Below are positions 48,789 through 59,203 of a stretch of 64,000 nt of DNA, in pieces. The stretch is from contig NZ_JAJQYA010000018.1 in NCBI RefSeq assembly GCF_021729155.1, forward strand, positions 27,677 through 91,676, written 5' to 3'. Each line of letters begins with the position of its first letter. Position 1 is the stretch's first letter. The translations under genes were made by a program, and so were the position numbers. Under the pieces are notes generated by a model that was not told where the DNA came from, searched no databases, and saw nothing but the letters and a program-made list of their open reading frames with translations. This stretch comes from Membranihabitans marinus (GTDB lineage Bacteria > Bacteroidota > Bacteroidia > Chitinophagales > Saprospiraceae).

Positions 48789-50769
48789 CTGTGTTTAGTT
48801 TTATTTCTACCATTATCACTGTTCCTCGACCTACTGTACTATTGATTTCAATGCGGCCATTGAGGTATTCTACTCTGTTTCGAATATTCTTCAATCCAAT
48901 ACCTTTGTGGTTTAGAGAAGGATCAAATCCTCTCCCGTTGTCCTCTATGGATAGGGTGATGTTTTGATTTTCACGGTTCAATTGAATATAGATATCGGAA
49001 GCTTCGGCATGTTTTATAGAGTTGTTTATCGCTTCTTGAATAATCCGATACAGGGTGATTTCAGTGGACTGAGCCATAGGTTTATAGTCATAAGAGCTGT
49101 AGTGGATTTGGGTTTTACTGTGTTGATTGATATCGTTGATATAATCTCTTACCGTATCGTCTAATCCAAAATTAATTAAGGCTTCGGGCATCATATTATG
49201 GGCTACTTTTCTCATTTCTGAAATAGCTTGGTCTAATTGATCAAGTGCTTTGTGAAAGACTTGATGATTGGATTCACTTAATATTACGTTTCCGTCCATA
49301 GTGTTTAATGTAAATTTTAATCCTGATAATATACCTCCGAGACCATCGTGTAAGTCTTGAGCAATCCTCTGTCGCTCATCTTCTTGACCTTGAATGATAG
49401 ATTCTGAAGTGATGATTTGTTTTTCTTTCTCTAATCTTTTCTTTTCTTCCTTGGCGATTTTAGCCTTAAATTTCCAGCGTTGAACAACGATTAGTCCAAT
49501 GGTAGATATTAGAACGATAAGTCCAATGAGTGCGAGAATCCACCATTTTTGTTTTTCTTGTTGATATCCCATGGATAGTATCTGCGCATCCTTTTTAGCG
49601 GATTCATATTTTTTTTCCAAACTCAGTAATTGGGTTTTAATTTCACCTCCCCTTAGTGAGTCAGACAATTGTTTCCCCTTCTCATAATAATGAAAGGCCT
49701 TTTCATATTCTCCGATGTCGGCATGATTTTCCGCATAATTGATATATAAGCCGTCTAAAATAAAATTGAGGTTTTCGGATTCTGCAAATGGAATCAATTC
49801 ATTGAGTATAAGATTGGCTTTCTCAGGCTGATTATTGAGGCTATAGGCTAATGCCAATTCCTTTTGAGTGAGTAATCGATAGATGTTTGCGCCCCAATCT
49901 TTTGATATTTCTAATGCTTTATTGGCATATTCAATGGCTTTCTGGGCTTGTTCTTTGGATCGATACACCACGGATAAATATCGATAAATCGGTTCTAGTA
50001 AAGTGTTTGATTCGATATTTTGAGCAAGGGTTTTGGCTCTATCTAGGTGTTTCTCCCCTTGGTCATGGTTTTTTGAATTATTGTATGTATTCCCTAAATT
50101 TGTGAGAATTTCAATTTCCAATACCGTGTCTTTAAGGGACTGAGCAATAGGCAGAGCCTGGAGTAGAAAAGAAAGTGATTGCTCTAAAATAGCACTGTCC
50201 AAGAGAATGTCGCTAGAGAAGTTGTTGTACAATATACCTAAGGTCAACATCAGTCGTCCTACTTTTTCTTCATCATTGATAGATTGATAGATGGTTAGTG
50301 CTCTGCGCAGATAAGTAATCGCGGAGTCGTAATCGCCCAAATAGTTGTATGATATACCTATGTTGGCCAATTGCTTGCCTAGGTAGGTCGAGTCCTCAAT
50401 TTGTTTGGCAATATCAATGCTCTGAAGATTGAATTCCAATCCTTGTTCTATTTCTCCCTTGTAATTGAGCACGTTGGTATAACCAGCATAATAATTGACT
50501 ATACCTTCTTTGTAATCTATTTTTTCACTTATGGTTTTCACTTTTTCAAATAGTATGCCGGCGGAATCTACATCAATACTGAGGATATAGAATCCAAGAT
50601 CGTAGTACATGTCGGCCTTGCGTTTAGTATCTTTTTTTTCTTTGGTTATGGCCAACCACATTTCTTCGGCAGCCAAAGAATCTTTGGGTACTTGTCCATA
50701 GACGATGTGGATGTTGAAAAATAGGATAAAGTAGATTAGAATATTCTCCGGTTTAATTGACAAGTTCAT
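48778..50769 (-). CDS. TPR-containing sensor histidine kinase
   Basis: A 663-residue protein: signal peptide (cleavage near VYGQ), about seven tetratricopeptide repeats in the outer part (residues about 60-390), a membrane helix (WWILALIGLIVLISTIGLIV), then HisKA_3 with the phospho-His around residue 472 (QRIAQDLHDGLGG) and an ATPase domain (DNGRGFDPSLNHKGIGL). This NarX/DesK-type kinase family pairs with LuxR-type regulators. What the TPR part senses is unknown. Confidence 0.95.
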   Translation of the reverse strand: MNLSIKPENILIYFILFFNIHIVYGQVPKDSLAAEEMWLAITKEKKDTKRKADMYYDLGFYILSIDVDSAGILFEKVKTISEKIDYKEGIVNYYAGYTNVLNYKGEIEQGLEFNLQSIDIAKQIEDSTYLGKQLANIGISYNYLGDYDSAITYLRRALTIYQSINDEEKVGRLMLTLGILYNNFSSDILLDSAILEQSLSFLLQALPIAQSLKDTVLEIEILTNLGNTYNNSKNHDQGEKHLDRAKTLAQNIESNTLLEPIYRYLSVVYRSKEQAQKAIEYANKALEISKDWGANIYRLLTQKELALAYSLNNQPEKANLILNELIPFAESENLNFILDGLYINYAENHADIGEYEKAFHYYEKGKQLSDSLRGGEIKTQLLSLEKKYESAKKDAQILSMGYQQEKQKWWILALIGLIVLISTIGLIVVQRWKFKAKIAKEEKKRLEKEKQIITSESIIQGQEDERQRIAQDLHDGLGGILSGLKFTLNTMDGNVILSESNHQVFHKALDQLDQAISEMRKVAHNMMPEALINFGLDDTVRDYINDINQHSKTQIHYSSYDYKPMAQSTEITLYRIIQEAINNSIKHAEASDIYIQLNRENQNITLSIEDNGRGFDPSLNHKGIGLKNIRNRVEYLNGRIEINSTVGRGTVIMVEIKLNTDDQ

Positions 50770-50952
50770 GGTGCTGATTAGTTTAGCTTAAAATTGCAAA
50801 AAATTATTTTGCCATCCAATCCTCTAAAAGTGGGATTTTAAATTTCCCCCATTTAGGGGATTGTGAGATATAACAACATGGTTTACCTTTACCAATAGAA
50901 ATTATCCCTAAGTAAGATTTTGATATTTGTTAAATGACTAAAATAATATATC

Positions 50953-51444
50953 GTGAATAATGTTTGTATTTTTTCAATAGCTATTATTATGTTTTTTATT
51001 TTATCTGTGGAGACCAAGGCACAAGAAACAGTTAGTGCAGGGGGGGATTATATAGAGTCTCCATTGGCTTCTGTGGAGTTTGCTATTGGGCAAATCGATT
51101 TTCAATATACTGCAGGGAGTCAAGGCTCTATATCAGAAGGGTTGCTTCAGAATTACGATGTATTGACGTCGATTAAGCCGAGTTTTTTACCCGATTTAAA
51201 TATAGAGATTTTTCCCAATCCAACATCTGATTTTCTCAATGTACACATTAAATCCCTATCCATTAGTGATGGTGGATATGAGGTTTATATCACCAATGCA
51301 GTGGGGGTGGTTTTAGAAAAGTCGGAGATTGAAGCTGGCCGGAAGACGGTTTTTAAAATTAGTGAGTATCCAACAGGGATATACTTTGTTCAACTCAAAC
51401 AAGGCAGTAGATATAGCCAATTTTACAAAGTGATAAAACAGTAA
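50953..51444 (+). CDS. T9SS-sorted small surface protein
   Basis: A 163-residue protein with a signal peptide and a type A C-terminal sorting domain (LNIEIFPNPTSDFLNVHIKS ... GIYFVQLKQGSRYSQFYKVI), the tag for type IX secretion. The mature part before the tail is only about 45 residues. The start used is GTG at 50953, the only one that gives a full signal peptide. It is divergent from the kinase gene with 183 bp between. Confidence 0.8.
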   Translation: MNNVCIFSIAIIMFFILSVETKAQETVSAGGDYIESPLASVEFAIGQIDFQYTAGSQGSISEGLLQNYDVLTSIKPSFLPDLNIEIFPNPTSDFLNVHIKSLSISDGGYEVYITNAVGVVLEKSEIEAGRKTVFKISEYPTGIYFVQLKQGSRYSQFYKVIKQ

Positions 51445-51595
51445 TTTCTTTATGCCAAAACATTTTATCGCAGACAATTATAAATTCATTTGGTATTAAC
51501 CTTTTTCTACTGATGACATATTATTCTAGCCTATGTTCTCGACAATAGGGCTGGTGAACTATATCCATTTTCTATTAAAACTAAATCAGCTAATT

Positions 51596-54391
51596 ATGAA
51601 AACCCTAACCAATCTATTTTTTTTGATTTTATTTGGACTGGTGCAAAATTTTGCACAGAATGCCAATTCAGGAATTAGTTATCAAGCAGTAATAAGAAAC
51701 AGCAACAATGTCTTGGTGAAAAATGCCAACATTGGCCTTCGGATTTCAATATTAAAAGGAGGGGGGAATGGCACAATACTGTATAGTGAAACCCAGAATG
51801 TAAAAACCAATCCCAATGGACTCATGAGTATTCGCATTGGGGAAGGGATGGTATTGTCCGGCGATTTTGATCAATTGGATTGGTCACAAGATCCACATTA
51901 TCTTAAGACGGAAATTGACCCTCAAGGTGGGAGTCAATACGTGTTGGAAAATGTGTCTGCTTTGACTGCTGTGCCCTATGCCTTTCACGCCAAGACTGCT
52001 GACGATGTTGATGATGCCGATGCCGACCCTCTAAATGAAATTCAAACCATTCACTTTGCAAATCATCAATTGAGTATTGATCAAGGGAATACCGTTGATT
52101 TAAGCAGCTTAGCTAATACGGATCAACAAGTATTGAACTATAACTCCTCCAATGGGGAATTGACTATATCAGGTGGAAATTCCATTTTTTTACCGATTAC
52201 TCAAACAGGAGATCAATGGGGGAGTCAAACCGTTGTAGTAGACCATACCTTGACTGGGGATGGAACCGTAAATAATCCCCTTTCAGTAAATCAAATAAAT
52301 CAAAATTCGCTGTGGTCGAAGAATACCGATAATGATGATATTTACTATAATCAAGGTCAGGTCTATCTAGCGAATTCCAATAAAGACAAATTGGAATTAG
52401 ATCCGAACAATATTTCCTTTCGAGGAGAGAATAATGTTTTTACGACCCAACTCAATAATGGTGAGCTGAATATCCAGGGATTTGATAATAGTGTCGAGGC
52501 CAGATATACTGCTGTGGGCAGTATTTTTTCCAATGATGAAAATTCTTCATTGCTGTCATCCGACTCTTTGGTCTTTAGGGATACATTCGATAGGGTTATT
52601 ACAAGCTATTCCAAAGACAGTTTGTTTTTTAGAAAGCAGATCGGATTGCTCTATCCCGATGTGGTTTCAATAAAGGCGGATAAATTAAAATATGAAACTC
52701 TTTATTCTGGGCTAAAATCTGAACTGACCAGTGGTAGCCTTCATTTTGTCCACGATGATTTTACAAGCTATTTGAATTCCTATCAATTTGATATTTGGGA
52801 AACAAAAACACCTCAGCCTTTTCGTCGATTTATAGCTTCGGGCGATAGTTTGCAGTTGTACAATGCTGCAAAGTGGAAGGTCATAGATCTTCAAAGTGAT
52901 TCTAAGAATGGAGGTTCAATTCAGTTGTTCGATCTCTCGGGAAGAAGAATGTTGTCTTTGGGTAAAACCAGAGATCAACTGCAAGTGGACGGTCCATTAG
53001 AAGGAGGGCGAATGAGTTTGTACGATCACAATGGATATTCAAAAATAAATGTTTCAGTGGTAGATGGCGATGGTTATTTTGACATCAGCAGTGATACTTC
53101 TTATATGCACTCTAGTTCTGGGCAAATGAGTTTTGGAAAGATTACAGGATCAGGGGATTTTAGGTTGTTAGAAGATCCTAATGTGATTTTTGGTTACGAT
53201 GAAAAATACGATTTGGGTAATTTGCGATTCTTCGCTGGTAGTAATCAAAGCCCTACGGTGTTTCTTGGAAGTTCTCCTTTTGAACCCCTCAATGGCCAAT
53301 TGTGTCTGTATGCTGGAGATCAGGTGATGGAAAAGGTTTGCGCTTTGGCCACTTTGGATGACGGAGGTGAATTTAGATTAAATGGTGATACTTTTACTAA
53401 GTTTTATGCCGGTGGGTATGACAACAAGGGAATGGCATATATCAATGATGAGTTGGGTCGACAGAGAGCAGGAATGATGATTAATGAATATGGTGAGAGT
53501 AAGATCTTTACGAGAAATGGCAAGTTTTCGATAGAGGATGAAAATGGGATGGAGAAGGTTAAATTGGGGCGAGCTGAATTGTTAATGGGGCTAGAGAATG
53601 GATTCCCTAGATTGGCATTGGGATTAGATCATTTTTCCAGTGGTGGCGCGGCTTATCAACTTCTAAAAGGCGCAAATGGTCAGCCTAATGTTTATTTGGG
53701 GAGTAGTGGATCAGAAACCTATCAACACGATATTGGGCAAATTAAATTGTTCGATGGTTTCGGTGAGGTAGGGGCAATAATGGATGGTTTGGGAAATATG
53801 CAAGTGAAGTCCATTAAAATGGTCGATGATAGTGGATTCAATCGGTTTCAAGTAGGGTATTATTTTGGTGGCAGTATATTCGCTCATCTCTCTGGCAATA
53901 CTCAGAAACCTGTAGTGGTATTGGATGCCGGTACTGATGGAGCCAGTGGAAAAATAGCAGTGAATGATAACAATGGCAATACTAGAGCCAGTATGTATGT
54001 TGACCCCAATACGGGGAATGGTCATATAGTGGCTCAGGTTAAAAACTTTCGAGAAGATCATCCCACTAATCCACATAAAGAGATATGGTATGCTTCCATA
54101 GAGGGACCAGAAGCGGCCATATACGAAAGAGGGACTGCGCAATTATATGGTGGTGAGGTTTTTGTGCCATTTTCTGAGCATTTTAAATTAATGTTTAATC
54201 TTTCCTCTTCTACCGTCCAACTGACTCCTAAGCATTGGGATACCTTTGGATTGGCGGTTACTAAGATTACTGAAAATGGTTTTTATGTTAAGGAATTAAA
54301 AGGTGGACAAGGAGATTTTGCCTTTCATTGGGAGGTGAAGGCCGTGAGAAAGGGCTATGAAGCTTTTCAACCTATAAGAGATAAAAAATAA
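51596..54391 (+). CDS. Large secreted surface protein, tail-fibre-like
   Basis: A 931-residue protein from the ATG at 51596 (MKTLTNLFFLILFGLVQNFAQ, signal peptide); a longer start 21 codons upstream adds no signal. The first 130 residues (ISYQAVIRNSNNVLVKNANI ... ALTAVPYAFHAKTAD) match the N-terminal module common in large Bacteroidota surface proteins. The middle is a long beta-rich region with many G-D/N turns. The last ~110 residues (HPTNPHKEIWYASIEGPEAA ... FHWEVKAVRKGYEAFQPI) match a recurrent C-terminal module. No T9SS tail is present. Adhesion is a guess. Confidence 0.8.
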   Translation: MKTLTNLFFLILFGLVQNFAQNANSGISYQAVIRNSNNVLVKNANIGLRISILKGGGNGTILYSETQNVKTNPNGLMSIRIGEGMVLSGDFDQLDWSQDPHYLKTEIDPQGGSQYVLENVSALTAVPYAFHAKTADDVDDADADPLNEIQTIHFANHQLSIDQGNTVDLSSLANTDQQVLNYNSSNGELTISGGNSIFLPITQTGDQWGSQTVVVDHTLTGDGTVNNPLSVNQINQNSLWSKNTDNDDIYYNQGQVYLANSNKDKLELDPNNISFRGENNVFTTQLNNGELNIQGFDNSVEARYTAVGSIFSNDENSSLLSSDSLVFRDTFDRVITSYSKDSLFFRKQIGLLYPDVVSIKADKLKYETLYSGLKSELTSGSLHFVHDDFTSYLNSYQFDIWETKTPQPFRRFIASGDSLQLYNAAKWKVIDLQSDSKNGGSIQLFDLSGRRMLSLGKTRDQLQVDGPLEGGRMSLYDHNGYSKINVSVVDGDGYFDISSDTSYMHSSSGQMSFGKITGSGDFRLLEDPNVIFGYDEKYDLGNLRFFAGSNQSPTVFLGSSPFEPLNGQLCLYAGDQVMEKVCALATLDDGGEFRLNGDTFTKFYAGGYDNKGMAYINDELGRQRAGMMINEYGESKIFTRNGKFSIEDENGMEKVKLGRAELLMGLENGFPRLALGLDHFSSGGAAYQLLKGANGQPNVYLGSSGSETYQHDIGQIKLFDGFGEVGAIMDGLGNMQVKSIKMVDDSGFNRFQVGYYFGGSIFAHLSGNTQKPVVVLDAGTDGASGKIAVNDNNGNTRASMYVDPNTGNGHIVAQVKNFREDHPTNPHKEIWYASIEGPEAAIYERGTAQLYGGEVFVPFSEHFKLMFNLSSSTVQLTPKHWDTFGLAVTKITENGFYVKELKGGQGDFAFHWEVKAVRKGYEAFQPIRDKK

Positions 54392-54395
54392 AGAT

Positions 54396-55043
54396 ATGAG
54401 AACAATATATAATATGATATATCTTCTTTTAATGGTCAGCGTTTTCATAAGTTGTGGAAAAGAAGATATAGAGGCTGAAAGCACTTCTATAATTGCAGAT
54501 TATCCTTTGATATCTCATTTTGATGATGTCTCGGGTAATAATCCTGCGATTAATCAGCAGAATGTAGTTTTTGAAGACCAAAGTATATTTATAGATGGAA
54601 ACTATTTATGGGATGATGATACAGGTTCAGTATTGTGGACATCTGTCATCGAAAAATGGGATCTTGATGATTTTAAAATTAGTTTAGATTTTAAGTTAGT
54701 TGAATGGCCACAACGTTATAAACCCATTTTAGTGTTGGGGAATTCAAAGCGATGGGGGATGATTAGTGTTTCTCCATTAGGATTTATGAATTCGGCTTTT
54801 CATGACATTCCTCCTCAAAAAGAAAATAATACTATAGAAAAAGTGGAGACTAATGAATGGCATAAGTTATTGATAGAGTATAGTTCCGATCAGTCTCGGT
54901 TTGAGGTGTATTTAAATGATAATAGAGTCATCCTAAAAGAGAATTTTCAAATAATACATGGAGGCGATCAAACTTTGGCCGCTCATCATGGAGGATTAGG
55001 TATTATATTTCATGGAAATTGGAAGAATTTGAAGATTTATTGA
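54396..55043 (+). CDS. LamG-like lipoprotein
   Basis: A 215-residue protein with a lipobox (VFISCGK, Cys near 20) and a concanavalin-like beta sandwich: WDLDDFKISLDFKLVEWPQ, NEWHKLLIEYSSDQSRFEVY and LNDNRVIL. Such domains bind sugars or proteins. It starts 4 bp after the large surface protein, so the two are in one operon. Confidence 0.75.
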   Translation: MRTIYNMIYLLLMVSVFISCGKEDIEAESTSIIADYPLISHFDDVSGNNPAINQQNVVFEDQSIFIDGNYLWDDDTGSVLWTSVIEKWDLDDFKISLDFKLVEWPQRYKPILVLGNSKRWGMISVSPLGFMNSAFHDIPPQKENNTIEKVETNEWHKLLIEYSSDQSRFEVYLNDNRVILKENFQIIHGGDQTLAAHHGGLGIIFHGNWKNLKIY

Positions 55044-55112
55044 GTTTGGAGTGTTCCTGATAGCCTATAATTGTAATGGTTTTGGAAAGTAATACGAAAT
55101 ACATTTTATGTT

Positions 55113-55179
55113 GACCGAATGTAGCTCGAAGAACCGTAGACCTTAAATAGGTCTACGGTTCTTCGGATTACATTCGGTC
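55113..55179. repeat. Long hairpin related to the A-B-C family
   Basis: The 30-base arms 55113-55142 and 55150-55179 pair at 27 of 30 positions around TTAAATA. They begin and end with GACCGAATGTA / TACATTCGGTC, the linker of hairpin A, and the loop is the TAAAT loop of hairpin B. A further CTTCATTCAGTC half-site follows at about 55186. It could also act as a terminator for the surface operon. Confidence 0.75.
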
Positions 55180-55197
55180 GTGAGCTTCATTCAGTCA

Positions 55198-56422
55198 TGC
55201 ATTTACATAAGTAAATCGGAAAATAACCGATAATTATAAATCTATTTGCCAAGCCGAGTGATTAAATATTTTAATTGTCCAGACTTCTTATTCCAACTAC
55301 CAATACCCATTAAACTTAAATATTATTTTAAAACGAGTATGGTAGGGGAGGATGACATGCATTTTGGTCATCATTTAAGTTGTAATTATTAAATAAAAGA
55401 AGTTCTTTTTTTTATTTTAATGATTACAAAAAAGTCCATTTTTTAAAAATATCATGATTTTACTAATGGTCTAGACTGTTTTCAAGATTTTTCGGGATAC
55501 CGTGATAACCTTTTTATTTATAGTGGTTACATCCTTTTGGTATTCCAATGAGATCTATTCTCTGATGCATTAAAAAACTATTCATGTACGCATTTGCTTT
55601 GAATCAATGACGAGTATCGGGAAGGATAATTTTTAACTCTGATATGGTGAGATTCTTCGGATCAAAGGTGAATTGCTTATCCTGAATATTGGTATTATTG
55701 GATTTTTCTATATTCTGAGACATTAGAAATATTGTATATGAAGGAATTTAGCTCATAAAAACCCTATTCTATATTTTGTTTTAACATATTCTAAAAAAAT
55801 TTAAACATTAATTAATATCAATCTAAAATATTGAACCTGACTATGATTTTTAGGTCAGTGCTAATGTAGTTAGAATTACTTTGCATACTTCTATACATTG
55901 TATATGATATAAGATTCCTATATTGGGGCGGGTTAGAAAACTGGGAATCGGTTTATGTTGAAATTTAAATTCTACCTTTTTGTTTTAGTCAAGATGTTAA
56001 ATGTCCATTAAGTATACACTTAGTAAATGATGGGAATAGAACCTTGTTTAGACTATGGGGCAATATCGAAAAGAATTAAAAGGATTTTTAAATGTGCAAC
56101 ATAAGTTTATTATCTCTGTGTGTAAGCAGGGTGTTAAATAAGCTTGAAAAAAGATCTAAGATTGTTAAGTTTTTCAAATTGATTTTCAATATAAATGCAA
56201 ATCTTTTGGTTTAGGAGACAATTTTATTTTTCTTGCTTTAGAAAACTGAATAGTCTATTTCTTTACATTTTTCTGGGCTTAGAAAAGTCAATGTCGCCCC
56301 ATATAGTTTATGACGGGATGTTGTTGTCTAAAATGAATTTAGACAAAGGCAGCGAAATAAGGTGGAAGTGGCTAATAAAAGCATATAGTAAAAAAACTTA
56401 ATTTTAAACAAAATAATATTTC
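55198..56422. other. Long gap before nhaB
   Basis: About 1.2 kb of AT-rich sequence. A 68-codon frame at 56195-56401 (rich in Phe and Lys, no recognisable motif) is not convincing. Nothing else was recognised, though a small RNA or a leader for nhaB cannot be excluded. Confidence 0.4.
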
Positions 56423-57898
56423 ATGGAAGCATTTAAGTCATTTTTAGGGAATTCACCCCTTTGGTATAAAAGGACGATTTTAGCGTTTTTAATATTGAAC
56501 CCTATTTTATTATTCACCGTTGGTCCTACAGCTACGGGTTGGATAATTATCGGTGAATTTATATTGACATTGGCCATGGCTTTGAAGTGCTATCCATTAC
56601 AATCTGGTGGATTGATCGCCATTGAAGTTGTTGTAATGAATATGACGAGTCCAGCTACGGTTTTTCACGAGTTGGAAGGGAATCTCGAGGTCATATTATT
56701 GTTGGTGTTTATGGTGGCTGGTATTTATTTTATGAAGCCATTATTGATGTTTATCTTTGGAAAGATATTTGTCAATGTTCGTTCGAAAGTTCTGTTGTCC
56801 CTGTTGTTTTGTTTTATTGCGGCTTTTTTAAGCGCATTTCTTGATGCCCTGACAGTGACGGCGGTATTGATAAGTGTATTTGTCGGTTTTTACCAAGTAT
56901 ATCATAAAGTGCATTCGAGTAGTGCGGATTTTGACCAGAGTGGGGTAGAGGATAGGAAAGAACTTAGTGGTGAAAACCTCGATAATTTTAGAAGTTTCTT
57001 GAGAAGCTTGGTAATGCACGGAGCGGTAGGTACTGCCTTAGGTGGAGTTTGTACCATTGTTGGTGAGCCCCAGAATCTATTAATTGGGGACAAATTAGGC
57101 TGGGATTTTATTCAATTCTTTTTAGCTATGGCACCGATTACCATGCCGGTATTGGTAGCGGGATTATTGACCTGTGTAGCCCTGGAAATGACTGGTAAAT
57201 TTGGTTTTGGAACAAAACTACCAGAACAAGTAAGAAATATCATTGAAGGATTTTTGGAAGAAGAAGATGAAAAACGGACCAAGTCTGAAAAATACGCTTT
57301 AATTGTTCAAGGAGTTTCGGCTATATTTTTGATTGTTGCCTTAGCTTTTCACTTGGCGCCAGTGGGATTGATCGGACTTTCCATCATTGTATTGCAGACC
57401 GCTCTTTCGGGAATTACTGATGAGCACAGTATTGGTCACGCATTCGAAGAGGCATTGCCATTTACAGCATTATTGGCCGTGTTTTTTGTAATTGTTGGTA
57501 TGATTCACGATTTGCATTTGTTTAAGCCAATTATTCATTATGTATTGGAACAAAATCAATCTATTCAACCGGCGTTGTTTTATGCAGCAAATGGCGTGTT
57601 GTCTATGATTAGCGACAACGTATTTGTGGCGACGGTCTATATCAATGAAGTAAAAGCTGCATTCGATGCAGGAACCATTGATAGAAGCCATTTAGAGACC
57701 TTGGCTATTGCTATCAATACAGGAACGAACTTGCCAAGTGTAGCGACACCCAATGGTCAAGCTGCATTTTTATTTTTATTGACATCGGCTTTGGCGCCAG
57801 CGATTCGATTGTCATATGTTAAGATGATTATTATGGCATTACCATATACCATTGTCCTAGGAGGTGTTGGTTTATTGGGAGTAATGTACTTCTTGTAA
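56423..57898 (+). CDS. nhaB: Na+/H+ antiporter NhaB
   Basis: A 491-residue membrane protein that follows E. coli NhaB closely throughout: [60 protein letters not shown], and [20 protein letters not shown] near the end. About 11-12 membrane helices are visible. It expels sodium in exchange for protons in the inner membrane, fitting a marine or saline setting. Close NhaB homologues are best known from Gammaproteobacteria, so transfer is possible. Confidence 0.95.
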   Translation: MEAFKSFLGNSPLWYKRTILAFLILNPILLFTVGPTATGWIIIGEFILTLAMALKCYPLQSGGLIAIEVVVMNMTSPATVFHELEGNLEVILLLVFMVAGIYFMKPLLMFIFGKIFVNVRSKVLLSLLFCFIAAFLSAFLDALTVTAVLISVFVGFYQVYHKVHSSSADFDQSGVEDRKELSGENLDNFRSFLRSLVMHGAVGTALGGVCTIVGEPQNLLIGDKLGWDFIQFFLAMAPITMPVLVAGLLTCVALEMTGKFGFGTKLPEQVRNIIEGFLEEEDEKRTKSEKYALIVQGVSAIFLIVALAFHLAPVGLIGLSIIVLQTALSGITDEHSIGHAFEEALPFTALLAVFFVIVGMIHDLHLFKPIIHYVLEQNQSIQPALFYAANGVLSMISDNVFVATVYINEVKAAFDAGTIDRSHLETLAIAINTGTNLPSVATPNGQAAFLFLLTSALAPAIRLSYVKMIIMALPYTIVLGGVGLLGVMYFL

Positions 57899-57933
57899 AA
57901 TATTGAGAGAAATCTACAATCGGGGCGAATTAC

Positions 57934-57984
57934 AAAGTCGGGGCGAATTGCAATTCGCCCGAACTTGCAATTCGCCCCGACTTT
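57934..57984. repeat. Perfect 20-bp inverted repeat between nhaB and pldA
   Basis: 57934-57953 and 57965-57984 are exact inverted copies (AAAGTCGGGGCGAATTGCAA) around an 11-base spacer. A shorter CGGGGCGAATT half-copy lies just before, at 57921, and CGAATTGCAATTCG forms a nested palindrome. This may serve as a terminator of nhaB and looks like a REP-type element. Confidence 0.75.
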
Positions 57985-58006
57985 ACTTATTTTAGCCCTT
58001 TAATTT

Positions 58007-58936
58007 ATGGGTGACAGAGATTCTTTATTTAAGTACAATATTAATTCCGGGATAAGATATGCGGTCTATATAGTGATTAGCTTAATCGCTTATTCAGGGA
58101 CGGTCCATGGCCAAAATAGAGATATTGAGGAGATGTGGATGCGTCAGCGTGATTCCAGTGAGCTTTCATTTAATCAAAGGAATTATTTATATATTACCGA
58201 TGATGAAATGTTGGAGATCTTTGATGCTCAACCGAGTTTTGGATTATTTCACGATAATTATTTTATAACCGGTATTCCTACCAATAAAGAAATAAATGAT
58301 CAAACTGCAGATGCAAAATTCCAAATAAGCATCAAACAGCGGTTGACCAAATCAATTCTACCGGGGAAAACGACCTTGTTACTTACTTATACTCAAAAAT
58401 CATTTTGGGATATTTATCAAAATTCATCTCCATTTGCAGAGAGCAACTACAATCCAGGGCTTACTTTGGTGCGTCCTATCTTGCACGATCATCAATTAAA
58501 GGGAGCAGCAGTCCTAACATTTGAACATGAATCCAATGGTCTTGACTCTATTAGTTCGAGAAGTTGGAATTACTTTACGCTATCTGGTATATATTTTTAC
58601 AATGCCAATATTTCAATCCAAGCTAAGTTGTGGGCAGGTATATTGGGGGATGAAAACAAAGATTTGAATCAATACCGTGGGCATGGATTGCTGGCATTTA
58701 ATTTTAGAAATAATAGGGACAATATCTGGACATCGCTAGTGGTCAACCCCACGGCGAAGTTGAATAGAATTAATACTATTTTCGAGTTCAATTATAAACC
58801 AAGCTTAAAAGCCAATCAATATCTGTTTTTACAGTGGTACAATGGATATGGAGAAAATTTAATTGATTATAATCGATACACATCGATGATCCGAATAGGG
58901 GTTGGGATCAAGCCTCCTATGCGGAATTTTTATTGA
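58007..58936 (+). CDS. pldA: Outer-membrane phospholipase A (OMPLA)
   Basis: A 309-residue protein with a signal segment ending near VHGQN and a 12-strand barrel pattern. The catalytic residues are visible with exactly E. coli spacing: His174, Ser176 (EHESNG) and Asn188 (SRSWNYF); in E. coli these are 142, 144 and 156. It hydrolyses phospholipids in the outer membrane when lipid asymmetry is lost. It is longer at the N terminus than the E. coli protein, by about 30 residues. Confidence 0.9.
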   Translation: MGDRDSLFKYNINSGIRYAVYIVISLIAYSGTVHGQNRDIEEMWMRQRDSSELSFNQRNYLYITDDEMLEIFDAQPSFGLFHDNYFITGIPTNKEINDQTADAKFQISIKQRLTKSILPGKTTLLLTYTQKSFWDIYQNSSPFAESNYNPGLTLVRPILHDHQLKGAAVLTFEHESNGLDSISSRSWNYFTLSGIYFYNANISIQAKLWAGILGDENKDLNQYRGHGLLAFNFRNNRDNIWTSLVVNPTAKLNRINTIFEFNYKPSLKANQYLFLQWYNGYGENLIDYNRYTSMIRIGVGIKPPMRNFY

Positions 58937-59203
58937 TACACTCTTCTGTTATTTAAATACCAGCTGTGGGTATGAGAATTTTTTTTCATAAGCATCGTCG
59001 GGTCAAGAATCTTTTCATTGAATATATCTTCTGTGGGGGTGAAATGCAAATCATCCTATAACATCTTATAAAAATATAAAAAGATCTTTTAGTGTTTTAT
59101 ATCGATAAAATTTATTACCTTACATCTAATATATGTATCTTATAGCGTTGAGAATGTGGTGATAAGAGACTTTTGAAAATTGAAACTAAATACTCAATAT
59201 ATC

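Noticed and set aside
56195..56401. A 68-codon frame upstream of nhaB
   Set aside because: The peptide is Phe/Lys-rich with no signal of selection, and sits in AT-rich sequence where such frames arise by chance.
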